A stretch of DNA of 64,000 bases, taken from NCBI RefSeq assembly GCF_000016665.1, contig NC_009523.1, positions 124,001 through 188,000 of the forward strand. Direction: 5' to 3'. Origin of the DNA: Roseiflexus sp. RS-1. Its GTDB lineage: Bacteria; Chloroflexota; Chloroflexia; Chloroflexales; Roseiflexaceae. Positions within the stretch are counted from its first letter, which is position 1. Each line of letters begins with the position of its first letter. The position numbers were made by a program, and so were the translations under genes. The notes under the pieces were generated by a model. It was not told the DNA's origin. It ran no database searches and was given only the letters and a program-made list of their open reading frames with translations. Positions 31,501 through 40,677 of this stretch are shown in pieces.

Positions 31501-33779
31501 CCGACCCCTTCTGGCGCGCCGAAGCGCTGCGGGAGGTGGCAGGCGCGCTGGCGGCGGCGGGGCAGTGGGAGGAGGCGCGGGCGGTCGCGGCGGCGATAGC
31601 CGACCCCATCTGGCGCGCCAGGGCGCTGGGGGATGTGGCAGGCGCGCTGGCGGCGGCGGGGCAGTGGGAGGAGGCGCAGCGCACCTTTGCTGGAGCGCGG
31701 GCGGTCGCGGCGGCGATAGCCGACCCCGACAAGCGCGCCGAGGCCCTGCGCGCCCTGGCGCGGGCGCTGGCGGCGGCGGGGCAGTGGGAGGAGGCGCGGG
31801 CGGTCGCGGCGGCGATAGCCGACCCCAGAGAGCGCGCCGGGGTGCTGCGTGCGCTGGCAGGCGCGCTGGCGGCGGCGGGGCAGTGGGAGGAGGCGCGGGC
31901 GGTCGCGGAGGTGATAGCCGACCCCCTCCGGCGCGCCGAAGCGCTGGGGGATGTGGCAGGCGCGCTGGCGGCGGCGGGGCAGTGGGAGGAGGCGCGGGCG
32001 GTCGTGGAGGCGATAGCCGACCCCCTCTGGCGCGCCAGGGCGCTGGGGGATGTGGCAGGCGCGCTGGCGCGGGCGGGGCAGTGGGAGGAGGCGCGGGCGG
32101 TCGTGGAGGCGATAGCCGACCCCTACGAGCGCGCCTGGGCGCTGGTGGCTATGGCAGGCGCGCTGGCGGCGGCGGGGCAGTGGGAGGAGGCGCGGGCGGT
32201 CGCGGCGGCGATAGCCGACCCCAGGCAGCGCGCCGAAGCGCTGGGGGATGTGGCAGGCGCGCTGGCGGCGGCGGGGCAGTGGGAGGAGGCGCGGGCGGTC
32301 GTGGAGGCGATAGCCGACCCCTTCCGGCGCGCCAGGGCGCTGCGGAAGGTGGCAGGCGCGCTGGCGGCGGCGGGGCAGTGGGAGGAGGCGCGGGCGGTCG
32401 CGGCGGCGATAGCCGACCCCTACGAGCGCGCCGAAGCGCTGGGGGATGTGGCAGGCGCGCTGGCGCGGGCGAGACGCTGGGACGACGCCCGCGCCGTCGC
32501 CGAGACGATTGCCGACCCCTACAAGCGCGCCGAAGCGCTGGTGGCGCTGGCAGGCGCGCTGGCGGCGGCGGGGCAGTGGGAGGAGGCGCGGGCGGTCGCG
32601 GCGGCGATAGCCGACCCCCTCCAGCGCGCCGGGGTGCTGCGTGCGCTGGCAGGCGCGCTGGCGCGGGCGGGGCAGTGGACGGATGCCCAACAGACCTTCG
32701 CCGCCGCCCGGCAGAGCGCCGAGGCGATAGCCGACCCCTACAAGCGCGCCGAAGCGCTGGGGGATGTGGCAGGCGCGCTGGCGGCAGCGGGGCAGTGGGA
32801 GGAGGCGCGGGCGGTCGCGGCGGCGATAGCCGACCCCTTCTGGCGCGCCGAAGCGCTGGGGGATGTGGCAGGCGCGCTGGCGCGGGCGGGGCAGTGGGAG
32901 GAGGCGCGGGCGGTCGCGGCGGCGATAGCCGACCCCGACAAGCGCGCCTGGGCGCTGGTGGCGCTGGCAGGCGCGCTGGCGGCGGCGGGGCAGTGGGAGG
33001 AGGCGCGGGCGGTCGCGGCGGCGATAGCCGACCCCGACAAGCGCGCCTGGGCGCTGGTGGCTATGGCAGGCGCGCTGGCGGCGGCGGGGCAGTGGGAGGA
33101 GGCGCGGGCGGTCGCGGCGGCGATAGCCGACCCCAGGCAGCGCGCCGAAGCGCTGGGGGATGTGGCAGGCGCGCTGGCGCGGGCGGGGCAGTGGGAGGAG
33201 GCGCGGGCGGTCGCGGCGGCGATAGCCGACCCCAGCCAGCGCGCCGAAGCGCTGGGGGATGTGGCAGGCGCGCTGGCGCAGGCGGGTGATACCCAGGCGG
33301 CGCAGGCGACCTTTGCCGCCGCCCGCGCCGTCGCCGAGACGATTGCCGACCCCTACAAGCGCGCCGAAGCGCTGCGTGCGCTGGCAGGCGCGCTGGCGGC
33401 AGCGGGGCAGTGGGAGGAGGCGCGGGCGGTCGCGGCGGCGATAGCCGACCCCTACGAGCGCGCCAGGGCGCTGGTGGCTATGGCAGGCGCGCTGGCGCAC
33501 GCGGGGCAGTGGGCGTATGCCCGGCAGACCGCCGAGGCGATTGCCGACCTCCGCGAGCGCGCCGAGGCCCTGCGCGCCCTGGCGCAGGCGTTGATCCGCG
33601 CCGGTCAGATTGATGACGCCATGGCGCTGCTGGTCAGCGCATGGGCGCAGGCGCAGACTGTTGACGAGTTGACTAAACTTTTTACTATTGATGCCTCGTT
33701 ACTGCGTGCGTACCCGACGCTAGGCGGCGATCTGCCGGAGGCGTTCAATTGGGTAGAGCGAGTCGTGCGCGCCGGTTAG
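28584..33779 (+). CDS. Caspase-like protease fused to a STAND NTPase and about 25 TPR-like 33-residue repeats
   Basis: A 1731-residue protein. Residues 1-250 are a C14 caspase-like domain: RALIIGVN, catalytic His80 in AFSGHGAW and Cys140 in ALDCCFAGN. A charged helix (about 251-285) leads to FVGREAEL and a STAND-type NTPase: Walker A GVAGQGKS (321-328), Walker B LTLVIDGLDQ (408-417), VIGTRP (442-447), then a winged-helix-like region to about 650. Residues 823-1668 are 25 tandem repeats, mostly 33 residues (ALAAAGQWEEARAVAAAIAD, then PxxRAxALxxxAG), three of them 40 long. The STAND design suggests that ligand sensing by the repeats drives NTP-dependent oligomerisation and protease activation. 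Substrate and trigger are unknown. Confidence 0.9.
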   Translation: MSKRALIIGVNRPQNDPTFAPLRSAERDANDLASALHDCGFAVQSLIGQQATTDAIRKAVARLRRQADSESDLFIAFSGHGAWIPPVAGHPDGTTFLVSADYESEIATGDPNYYLSLDWWYTQLLAWDKPRSVVLALDCCFAGNVAQAAERRSIGDAIEQHFRGVTVPTGRLRAYLAATVPGEKAYEDDRGGLLTQAVVACLRDKDGQGDGLVTVPALIDAVKKHAALHPDRSHPFTEYKGDYHWVLADHREARRAAREAQQAEQRRAEAQQRLKRWRSPRSAARRDELLRGFVGREAELRELSKEIERLRATGGYLLVTGVAGQGKSSILAKLIAHREPEPTPAYFIRFTPGPSEQAALLGHLVAELLTLAEREADALTYLPDGDSVVALYNSFEILLNDLAAQRPLTLVIDGLDQIEPDLAGRRDLSFLPERLPPGVVLVIGTRPDDTLKPLKLRTPHCEYCLPPLSEADFGELLRDRGVTLSAHEQSELYHALHGNAFDLAFLAQEIRQTPHTKIAALLRRVIANPRDLFTPTLDRLQRDWNLWERVLRPLLGTLLAAQEPLSRDALREILNVSQDRIQTAIERLGGLLGVRDVQGQPRYGLIHLKLIDYLRTETFAADELITCHAQIAAWCGRDLAHLWQPTTDLAEQERRAYGQTHLVTHLAAAQKYDDVWRLLDADEYGAAKRRADPSLRAYIADLDRVRQTIADASDRDRQQMATWLARAWRYSLLRVSLTGKVDAWPTELFTALVAMGRGAEARDRAELLSDPKQRAEVLTAVGRALLERGAAGGLEAFRRARAAAEAISDPYKRAEALRALARALAAAGQWEEARAVVEAIADPLWRARALGDVAGALARAGQWEEARAVVEAIADPDERAEALGDVAGALAAAGQWEEARAVVEAIADPFRRARALRKVAGALAQARRWDDARAVAETIADPFWRAEALREVAGALAAAGQWEEARAVAAAIADPFWRAEALREVAGALAAAGQWEEARAVAAAIADPIWRARALGDVAGALAAAGQWEEAQRTFAGARAVAAAIADPDKRAEALRALARALAAAGQWEEARAVAAAIADPRERAGVLRALAGALAAAGQWEEARAVAEVIADPLRRAEALGDVAGALAAAGQWEEARAVVEAIADPLWRARALGDVAGALARAGQWEEARAVVEAIADPYERAWALVAMAGALAAAGQWEEARAVAAAIADPRQRAEALGDVAGALAAAGQWEEARAVVEAIADPFRRARALRKVAGALAAAGQWEEARAVAAAIADPYERAEALGDVAGALARARRWDDARAVAETIADPYKRAEALVALAGALAAAGQWEEARAVAAAIADPLQRAGVLRALAGALARAGQWTDAQQTFAAARQSAEAIADPYKRAEALGDVAGALAAAGQWEEARAVAAAIADPFWRAEALGDVAGALARAGQWEEARAVAAAIADPDKRAWALVALAGALAAAGQWEEARAVAAAIADPDKRAWALVAMAGALAAAGQWEEARAVAAAIADPRQRAEALGDVAGALARAGQWEEARAVAAAIADPSQRAEALGDVAGALAQAGDTQAAQATFAAARAVAETIADPYKRAEALRALAGALAAAGQWEEARAVAAAIADPYERARALVAMAGALAHAGQWAYARQTAEAIADLRERAEALRALAQALIRAGQIDDAMALLVSAWAQAQTVDELTKLFTIDASLLRAYPTLGGDLPEAFNWVERVVRAG
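31050..33587 (+). repeat. 25 tandem 99-bp (three 120-bp) in-frame repeats
   Basis: Units of 99 bases encode 33 residues; units 7, 17 and 23 carry a seven-residue insertion (AQRTFAG, AQQTFAA, AQATFAA). Most codons are identical between units, while positions 22-23, 26 and 29-31 vary. A partial 26th unit follows. Such high identity implies recent expansion by recombination, and copy number may vary between strains. Confidence 0.95.
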
Positions 33780-33810
33780 CGGCAGTAGAACGGCGCGGCA
33801 TCCGCCTGCC

Positions 33811-33838
33811 TTGTGCTGAACTCAGAATCCGCTATAAT
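33811..33838 (+). promoter_or_regulatory. Promoter of valS
   Basis: TTGTGC (33811-33816) and TATAAT (33833-33838) with a 16-base spacer, 75 bases before the valS start. Confidence 0.65.
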
Positions 33839-33856
33839 ACATGCACCGTCGCAGTG

Positions 33857-33884
33857 GCGCGCTATGCGCGCTGCGCGCTTTTTT
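33857..33884 (+). promoter_or_regulatory. Possible transcription attenuator in the valS leader
   Basis: Three GCGCGC blocks (33857-33862, 33866-33871, 33873-33878) are followed by TTTTTT. Blocks 1+3 can form a terminator-like hairpin and blocks 1+2 an alternative one. No T-box is present. Confidence 0.4.
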
Positions 33885-33913
33885 GCGAGTGATGATCCGG
33901 TAAGCGAAGTGCT

Positions 33914-36628
33914 ATGGATACGCCCGATACGCAGCAACTGCCTGAGATGGCAAAAGCCTACGAAGCGCAGCGCGTGGAACAGCGCCTCTACGCTTGGTGG
34001 GAGCGTAGCGGCTTCTTTACGCCGCCTGAGACGTTCGACCGCCCGCCGTTTGTGATCTCGATGCCGCCGCCCAATGTGACCGGTGAACTGCACATGGGGC
34101 ACGCGATGTTCGTGGCCATCGAGGATGTGTTGACGCGCTGGCATCGAATGCTCGGCGATCCGACCCTCTGGTTGCCCGGAACTGACCACGCCGGTATTGC
34201 GACGCAGTTGCAGGTCGAGCGTTTGTTGCAGAGTGAAGGCGTCACGCGCCAGCAGATCGGTCGTGAGGCGTTCCTGCGCCGTACCTGGGAGTGGAAAGAG
34301 AAGTATGGCGGCGAAATCACCCGTCAACTGCGGCGCCTGGGCGCATCGTGCGACTGGACGCGTGAACGGTTCACGCTCGACCCGATGCTCTCGCGCGCTG
34401 TGCGTGCGGCGTTCAAGCGGCTGTACGACGATGGCCTGATCTACCGCGGCTACCGGATGGTCAACTGGTCGCCGAACCTGCAAACCGCCGTGAGCGATCT
34501 CGAAGTCGAGTACGAGGAACGCGACGTGCAGATGTATCACGTCCGTTATCCGCTCGCCGATGATGGCTGGCATCCCGCTGCGTGGGGCAGCGGTCGCTGG
34601 GCGTCTGGCGCGCGGGAGTTCATCACCGTCGCCACCACCCGCCCTGAAACGATCATGGGCGATACTGCCGTGGCGGTGAACCCCGATGATCCACGCTATC
34701 GCCATCTGATCGGGCGAACGGTCGTGCTTCCGGCGATAGGGCGCCTGATCCCGATCATCGCCGATGAGTATGCCGATCCGCAGTTCGGTACCGGCGCGGT
34801 GAAAATTACGCCGGCGCACGACCCGAACGACTATCTGGTGGGTCAGCGGCACAATCTGCCGATGATCAACATCATGAATCCCGATGCGACCCTCAACGCC
34901 GAAGCCGGTCCCTACGCCGGTCTCGACCGCTTCGAGGCGCGGCAGCGCCTGCTCGACGACCTGGCGCGCGAAGGGTTGCTGGTCGAGGCGCGTCCGCACC
35001 GGATGTCGGTGGGTATCAGTCAGCGCGGCGGTGAAGTCGTCGAACCGCTCCTCAGCGAACAGTGGTTCGTGCGCGCCAGACCGCTGGCAGACCTGGCGCT
35101 TGCGGCGGTGCGCGAAGGACGCACCCGCATCGTGCCGGAACGCTTCGAGAAGGTCTTCTTCCACTGGCTGGAAAACATCCAGGACTGGTGCATCAGCCGG
35201 CAACTCTGGTGGGGGCACCGGATACCGGTCTGGTATACGCCCGACGGTCAGATGATCGTCCCCGGTCCCGACGACCCCGATCCGCAGGGTGAGGGGCTTG
35301 TGCAAGACCCCGATGTGCTCGATACCTGGTTCTCCAGCGCCCTCTGGCCCTTCTCGACCCTGGGTTGGCCCGACGATACGCCCGATATGCGGCGCTTCTA
35401 CCCGACGAGCGTGATGGAGACCGGGTACGACATCCTGTTCTTCTGGGTGGCGCGCATGATGATGATGGGGTGCTACCTGACCGGCAAGACCCCCTTCCAC
35501 ACCGTGTATCTCCACGGGTTGGTGCGCGACAAAGATGGTCGCAAGATGTCGAAGACCTACGGGAATGTGGTGAACCCGCTCGATGTGATCGAGCAGCACG
35601 GCGCCGATGCGTTGCGGTTCATGCTGGCAACCAGCAGTTCACCCGGTCAGGATCTGAACCTCAACCCGGAGCGCATCGAGGCGGCGCGCAATTTCGCCAA
35701 CAAGACGTGGAATATCGCCCGGTTTGTGCTGTCGAAACTGGATGCGCACACGCCCCCCGGCGATCCCCGACCGGCGACGCTGGCTGACCGCTGGATTCTG
35801 TCGCGCTACCATCGCCTGGTGACCGATGTTGATCGCCTGATGCGGTCGTACAATTTTGGCGAAGCCGGGCGGAGCATCCAGGAGTTCCTCTGGAGCGAAT
35901 TTGCCGACTGGTATGTCGAAGTCGCCAAGGTGCAATTTGAACAGGATGCCCTCCAGGAATCGACGCGCGCCGTGCTCTACACGACGCTGGAAGGCGCTCT
36001 GCGCCTGCTCCACCCCTTCATGCCGTTCGTGACCGAGGAGACCTGGCAGTATCTGGTGCGCAATTATCGGACTGATGCAACCCCGGCGTCGATCATGATT
36101 GCGCCGTATCCGCAACCGGATGCAGCCTGGATCGACGATGGCATCGAACGGGAGTGGGCGCTCGTCCAGGCGCTGATCACCGGCATCCGCAACATTCGGA
36201 CCGAGTACAAAGTCGAGCCGGCGCGGTTGATCGCCGCCACCATTGTGGCAGGCGCGCAGACGCCGCTGATCGAAGCGCAGCGCGCCGTGATCGCGCGCCT
36301 GGCGCGGATCGCCGACGACCAGTTGACGATTGGTGCGGCGATCGATCAACGCCCCGCGAATGCCGCAACCCTCGTCATCGGTTCCGTCGAGGCATATCTG
36401 CCGCTCGCCGGCATGATCGATCTGGAAGCCGAGCGCGCGCGCCTGCTCAAGGATCTGGAGGCCGCTCTGGCTGAGGCAGCGCGACGCGAAGCGCGACTGG
36501 CTACCCCTGGTTTCGTTGAAAAGGCGCCGGCGACAGTGGTGCAACGCGAACGCGACGGCCTGGCAGCTGTGCGCGAAACCATTGCCCGTCTGCAAGATCG
36601 CCTGGCGCAGCAAGGATTCCATCCATGA
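33914..36628 (+). CDS. valS: Valyl-tRNA synthetase
   Basis: A 904-residue class I synthetase that charges tRNA-Val. The HIGH motif is HMGH (residues 60-63) in [24 protein letters not shown] follows, then the editing domain ([15 protein letters not shown]), the KMSKS motif as [14 protein letters not shown], the anticodon-binding helices, and the C-terminal coiled-coil arm ([19 protein letters not shown]). Length and domains are standard. Its stop overlaps the next gene by four bases. Confidence 0.97.
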   Translation: MDTPDTQQLPEMAKAYEAQRVEQRLYAWWERSGFFTPPETFDRPPFVISMPPPNVTGELHMGHAMFVAIEDVLTRWHRMLGDPTLWLPGTDHAGIATQLQVERLLQSEGVTRQQIGREAFLRRTWEWKEKYGGEITRQLRRLGASCDWTRERFTLDPMLSRAVRAAFKRLYDDGLIYRGYRMVNWSPNLQTAVSDLEVEYEERDVQMYHVRYPLADDGWHPAAWGSGRWASGAREFITVATTRPETIMGDTAVAVNPDDPRYRHLIGRTVVLPAIGRLIPIIADEYADPQFGTGAVKITPAHDPNDYLVGQRHNLPMINIMNPDATLNAEAGPYAGLDRFEARQRLLDDLAREGLLVEARPHRMSVGISQRGGEVVEPLLSEQWFVRARPLADLALAAVREGRTRIVPERFEKVFFHWLENIQDWCISRQLWWGHRIPVWYTPDGQMIVPGPDDPDPQGEGLVQDPDVLDTWFSSALWPFSTLGWPDDTPDMRRFYPTSVMETGYDILFFWVARMMMMGCYLTGKTPFHTVYLHGLVRDKDGRKMSKTYGNVVNPLDVIEQHGADALRFMLATSSSPGQDLNLNPERIEAARNFANKTWNIARFVLSKLDAHTPPGDPRPATLADRWILSRYHRLVTDVDRLMRSYNFGEAGRSIQEFLWSEFADWYVEVAKVQFEQDALQESTRAVLYTTLEGALRLLHPFMPFVTEETWQYLVRNYRTDATPASIMIAPYPQPDAAWIDDGIEREWALVQALITGIRNIRTEYKVEPARLIAATIVAGAQTPLIEAQRAVIARLARIADDQLTIGAAIDQRPANAATLVIGSVEAYLPLAGMIDLEAERARLLKDLEAALAEAARREARLATPGFVEKAPATVVQRERDGLAAVRETIARLQDRLAQQGFHP

Positions 36629-37668
36629 CAGCGTCTACGTACCTGATCACCGGCGGCGCCGGTTTCCTTGGCATTAATCTGACGCGCTATCTGCTCGCGC
36701 GCGGACATCACGTGGTTTCACTCGATATCGCCGATTTCAACTATCCCGAACGGGATCGGATCAAAGCCATCAAAGGCGACATCCGTGATCGCTCAAGTGT
36801 TGATCGGGCGATGGAAGGCGTGCAGATCGTCGTTCATACGGCGGCGGCTTTGCCGTTGTACAGGAAGGAAGACATTTTCTCCACCGACCTTGACGGCACG
36901 CGCAATGTGCTGCAATCAGCCTTCGAGCACGGCGTCGAGCGGGTGATCCACATCTCTTCAACCGCCGTCTATGGCATTCCCGACCATCATCCGCTGCGCG
37001 AGGACGACCCGCTTCACGGCGTCGGTCCCTACGGCGAGGCGAAGGTGAAAGCCGAGCAGATCTGCCTGGAGTACCGCGCAAAGGGGATGTGCGTGCCGAT
37101 CATCCGCCCCAAATCGTTCGTCGGTCCGGAGCGCCTGGGGGTATTCGCGCTGCTCTACGACTGGGCAAAGGATGGGAAAAACTTCCCGATGATCGGGAGC
37201 GGCAACAATCGCTATCAGTTGCTCGATGTCGAAGACCTGTGCGAGGCGATCTACCTGTGCGCAACGCTTGATCGCGACCGGGTGAATGACACGTTCAACA
37301 TCGGCGCCAAAGAGTTTACCACAATGCGCGAGGATTATCAGGCGGTGCTCGATGCTGCCGGATTCGGGAAGAAAATCATCCCCCTCCCGGCAGCGCCGGT
37401 GATCTGGGCGTTGCGCATTCTGGAGGCGCTGCACCTCTCGCCGCTCTACAAGTGGGTGTACGAAACCGCTGCCACCGACTCGTTCGTGTCAATCGAGAAA
37501 GCCGAACGAGTCCTGGGTTTCACGCCGAAGTACTCAAATAAGGAAGCGCTCGTTCGTAACTACCGCTGGTATATTGAGCACCTGAACGAGTTCGAGGGCG
37601 TTTCCGGCGTATCGCACCGCGTCCCCTGGAAGCAGGGCGTGCTGCGGCTGGCGAAGATCCTCTTCTGA
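36625..37668 (+). CDS. NAD-dependent epimerase/dehydratase (extended SDR)
   Basis: A 347-residue Rossmann enzyme with TGGAGFLG (residues 9-16), Asp at the end of beta-2 (SLDIAD, NAD preference), the active-site HISSTAVYG and the catalytic Y-x3-K in [11 protein letters not shown]. It probably acts on a nucleotide-sugar or related substrate. The ATGA overlap with valS means coupled translation, although the functions are unrelated. The envelope genes downstream (LCP, MurJ) support a cell-surface role. The substrate is not readable. Confidence 0.85.
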   Translation: MTASTYLITGGAGFLGINLTRYLLARGHHVVSLDIADFNYPERDRIKAIKGDIRDRSSVDRAMEGVQIVVHTAAALPLYRKEDIFSTDLDGTRNVLQSAFEHGVERVIHISSTAVYGIPDHHPLREDDPLHGVGPYGEAKVKAEQICLEYRAKGMCVPIIRPKSFVGPERLGVFALLYDWAKDGKNFPMIGSGNNRYQLLDVEDLCEAIYLCATLDRDRVNDTFNIGAKEFTTMREDYQAVLDAAGFGKKIIPLPAAPVIWALRILEALHLSPLYKWVYETAATDSFVSIEKAERVLGFTPKYSNKEALVRNYRWYIEHLNEFEGVSGVSHRVPWKQGVLRLAKILF

Positions 37669-37687
37669 AATCGCTCTGTTAGATATG

Positions 37688-37696
37688 TGGTATAGT
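37688..37696 (+). promoter_or_regulatory. Extended -10 promoter of the LCP gene
   Basis: TGGTATAGT, about 40 bases before the start; same extended -10 style as at 15072 and 21307. Confidence 0.5.
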
Positions 37697-37735
37697 AGCA
37701 GAGCGAATGCCTGAAAGCGTAGCGGAGTTTTGCGC

Positions 37736-38797
37736 TTGATACGACACCACGCTGTGCGTCGCCGTTTCGTTCTCGGGTTGATCGGCGTGACGACGATCAT
37801 TGCTCTCGTCGCCATTGCTCGCCTCGGGTTTGAGTGGAAACAGGCGCTCGACGATGTGGACGCGATGATTGTCACGCCCGTCGTGCTTGCACCAACACCC
37901 GAACCCGCAGGCAGCGCCCCCGTAACAGTTGATGTTCCGGTTGTTGTGACGCCGACCGTCGCGCCGACGAGCGTGCCAGAAAATGATGATCCGGTCAATA
38001 TCCTGCTGCTCGGCGCCGATGCGCGGATCGGCGAGGAGATCAGTCGCACCGATGCGATCATCCTGATCCACATCAATCCACGATCAGGCCGCGTCAGCAT
38101 GCTCTCGTTCCCCCGCGACCTGATAGTTGAGACGCCGGGGTTCGGGCGACGGAAGATTAATTCGGTCTACCTGATCGGTGAAACGCGCCTCGGCAAGGGG
38201 TATGGCGCCGCACTGCTCAAACAAACCGTCTCGGATCTGGTCGGCGTCCCAATTCACCATTTTGCGTTGATCAACTTCGATGGTTTTCGTAAGGTGATCG
38301 ATCTGGTTGGCGGCATCTCCATCGATGTCCCGAAAGCAATTGACGACCCGCGTTATCCGGTCGATGCGTTCCCCGGCGATGTGCGTACCATGCAGGTGCA
38401 CTTCGATCCAGGACCGCAATGGATGGACGGGGAACGCGCGTTGATCTACGCCCGCACCCGTCACGCCGACAGCGATTTTGGGCGGAATCAACGGCAGCAG
38501 CAGGTGCTGCTTGCGCTGGTCGCACGGGTGCGCGAACGAGGGCTGTTGTCGCAGATCAATAAGATCGACGATTACACCGGTGCGTTGCGCGACTATGTGC
38601 GCACCGATATACCACGCAGCGAGATGATCCGGCTGGCGCGTGTCGCGCCCCGGCTCGACCTCGATAATATCCAGCGGTATGCGATTGACTCGAAGATGAT
38701 TATTACGCTGGGCAACCCCGATACCTTCACCGCCGATCCCGAAGCGGTTCGTGAAATGGTGGACCGCATGATTGCTGGCGGCGCGCCGACGCCGTAG
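37736..38797 (+). CDS. LytR-CpsA-Psr (LCP) family glycopolymer transferase
   Basis: A 353-residue protein with a basic N-terminus, one membrane helix (about residues 10-28) and a proline/valine-rich linker. The LCP domain has NILLLGADAR, RTDAIILIHINP, MLSFPRDLIV, RRKINSVYLIG, and ALIYARTRHADSDFGRNQRQQQVLLAL, with the conserved Arg and Asp residues. LCP proteins attach polyprenyl-linked polymers to the wall outside the membrane. The TTG at 37736 has GGAG eight bases upstream; a TTG two codons earlier is too close to it. Confidence 0.9.
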   Translation: MIRHHAVRRRFVLGLIGVTTIIALVAIARLGFEWKQALDDVDAMIVTPVVLAPTPEPAGSAPVTVDVPVVVTPTVAPTSVPENDDPVNILLLGADARIGEEISRTDAIILIHINPRSGRVSMLSFPRDLIVETPGFGRRKINSVYLIGETRLGKGYGAALLKQTVSDLVGVPIHHFALINFDGFRKVIDLVGGISIDVPKAIDDPRYPVDAFPGDVRTMQVHFDPGPQWMDGERALIYARTRHADSDFGRNQRQQQVLLALVARVRERGLLSQINKIDDYTGALRDYVRTDIPRSEMIRLARVAPRLDLDNIQRYAIDSKMIITLGNPDTFTADPEAVREMVDRMIAGGAPTP

Positions 38798-38807
38798 GAA
38801 TGGCGCC

Positions 38808-40394
38808 ATGCCCCACGCTTCGGGTGCGGTTGTCCGCCGCGTTGCGGTTGCGGCGCTGCTGATTGCGACCGGTAACATTGCCAGCCGGCTCATCGGCATG
38901 GTACGCGAGGCGGTCATTGCGGGCCTCTTCGGGCGCGGCGCCGATGTTGCCGCTTTCACCGCCGCCTCCACCGTTCCCACCATTGTGTATGACCTGCTAG
39001 TGAATGGCGCGATCAGCGCGGCCCTGGTGCCGGTGTTCAGCGCCTACGCTGAAGAAGATGAAGCCGCCTTCTGGCAGGTCGCCGCAACGGTCATCAACCT
39101 GGCGCTGGGGGCGATTGCACTGGTGGTGGGCATCCTCATCTGGCAGACACCGATGGTCGTGACGCTGCTGGCGGGCGGTTTTGAACCCGACCTTCGTGAT
39201 CAGACGATTGTGATGACCCGGTTGCTGCTTCCGGCAGTCTTCTTCATGGGTCTCTCAGGGTTGATCACCGCTCTGCTCTATGCCCGGCAGCGATTTTTGC
39301 TGCCGGCATTCACCACCAGCGCGTTCAATCTGGGGATCATCCTGGGCGCGCTGCTGCTTCAACCATGGCTCGGTTCGCTCAGCCTGGTCGTCGGGGTGCT
39401 GATCGGCGCGCTGTTCCAGGTTGTGCTGCAACTTCCGGGTCTGCGCGATGCGACACATATTCCGTTCCTGACGTTCGATCTGGCGCATCCCGGTGTGCGT
39501 CGCATTCTTGCGCTCTACGCGCCGGTTGCGCTGGGGATCGGCTTTTCGGTCGTCGGGATTGTTATCGACCGCCACCTGGCCTCGCGCCTGACGCCAGACG
39601 CCATCCCGACCATGCGCTACGCCACGGCACTGATCCAGTTCCCCCTCGGTCTGGTGGCGGCAGCCGTGTCGTTTGCCGTTCTGCCAACCCTTTCGCGTCA
39701 GGCGAGCGTCGGCGATGAGGCAGCGTTCCGTAGCACGCTTGCGATGGGGATCAACGTAGTGCTGCTCCTCATCCTCCCGGCAACTGCCGGTCTCGCAGCG
39801 CTGGCAGAGCCAGTCGTCGCGCTGCTCTATCAACGCGGCGCGTTTGGCAGCGAGGATACGCAGGCGACGGCGCGCGCGCTGCTGCTCTACCTGCCCGGAT
39901 TACCCGCCGCTGCGCTCGATCAGATGATCCTGTTCGCGTTCTATGCCCGACAACGCACACTGACGCCAAATCTGGTGCAGGGAGCGGCGATCCTGATCTA
40001 TCTGGCGACGGCGCTGCCGCTTCTGTTTCTGACGCCATTGGGGGTGGCGGCGCTCATCCTGGCGAATGCTGCGCAGTGGATCGGGCACGCGCTGATCCTG
40101 TATCTCCTCTCGCGGCGATTGGTCGATCTCGGCAGTCTTCGCATCGGCGAGACCCTCTGGAAGTGCCTGATCGCCAGCCTGGCGCTCTTCGGAGTCGCCT
40201 GGGTGCTGAGTGGCGCTCTGGCGTTTGCCGGACCGCCAGTTGCCTTGATAGTCGCCGGTGGCGTTGCGACGCTGACGTATGCCGGGATATGTCTGGCGCT
40301 GCGGATCGAAGCGCTCGACTTTCTGCTTGCGGCGCTGCGCCAGCGGCTCGTTCAGCGTCGTGGCGCGAACAGTCACATCAAATCTACCAAATAG
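38808..40394 (+). CDS. murJ: Lipid II flippase MurJ (MVF family)
   Basis: A 528-residue protein with about 14 membrane helices. Family marks include IASRLIGMVREAVIAGLFG with AADVAAFTAA-like GADVAAFTAA, then NLGIILGALLL, QFPLGLVAAAVSFAVLPTLSR, and LYQRGAFGSEDTQ. It moves lipid-linked peptidoglycan precursors across the membrane. The ATG lies ten bases after the LCP stop with AGGAA upstream. Together with the LCP protein it forms an envelope-assembly pair. Confidence 0.93.
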   Translation: MPHASGAVVRRVAVAALLIATGNIASRLIGMVREAVIAGLFGRGADVAAFTAASTVPTIVYDLLVNGAISAALVPVFSAYAEEDEAAFWQVAATVINLALGAIALVVGILIWQTPMVVTLLAGGFEPDLRDQTIVMTRLLLPAVFFMGLSGLITALLYARQRFLLPAFTTSAFNLGIILGALLLQPWLGSLSLVVGVLIGALFQVVLQLPGLRDATHIPFLTFDLAHPGVRRILALYAPVALGIGFSVVGIVIDRHLASRLTPDAIPTMRYATALIQFPLGLVAAAVSFAVLPTLSRQASVGDEAAFRSTLAMGINVVLLLILPATAGLAALAEPVVALLYQRGAFGSEDTQATARALLLYLPGLPAAALDQMILFAFYARQRTLTPNLVQGAAILIYLATALPLLFLTPLGVAALILANAAQWIGHALILYLLSRRLVDLGSLRIGETLWKCLIASLALFGVAWVLSGALAFAGPPVALIVAGGVATLTYAGICLALRIEALDFLLAALRQRLVQRRGANSHIKSTK

Positions 40395-40430
40395 GGTGCA
40401 TTCATCCGGTATGCGCCTCTTGCCGCGGGG

Positions 40431-40577
40431 CAGAGGAATAGCCGATAGCCGATAGCCGATAGGAGAGCTTGCTGCTGGGCAGAGGAATAGCCGATAGCCG
40501 ATAGCCGATAGGAGAGCTTGCTGCTGGGCAGAGGAATAGCCGATACACGACACCCGACAGGAGAGCTTGCCGTGGGG
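40431..40577. repeat. Three tandem copies of a 49-bp repeat
   Basis: Copies begin CAGAGGAATAGCC at 40431, 40480 and 40529, and each contains AGCCGAT heptamers and GGAGAGCTTGCTG. The third is diverged. Reverse-orientation copies are at 27200-27310. Confidence 0.85.
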
Positions 40578-40677
40578 CTAATGAAGATTGAGAATTTGAT
40601 CCGGTATACGCCTCGTGCCGTCGGGCTCATGGAGATTGAGCATTTAGAGCGATGTGCAGAATGATTGAACCATATGC
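40578..40677 (-). repeat. Fragments of the MITE-like family, reverse orientation
   Basis: Two right-end sequences, ATGAAGATTGAGAATTTGAT (40581) and ATGGAGATTGAGCATTTAGA (about 40629), follow one another, apparently nested and truncated copies. The first is shared with the block at 27157-27225. Confidence 0.6.

Noticed and set aside
31070-33289. A 739-residue plus-strand frame of Gly/Arg repeats
   Set aside because: Same cause: a shifted reading of the repeat units, without a start signal of its own.
30618-33500. A 960-residue open frame on the minus strand
   Set aside because: It is the mirror of the 99-bp repeats; GC-rich periodic DNA opens several frames. Its product is Arg/Pro-rich low complexity, whereas the plus frame has recognisable domains.
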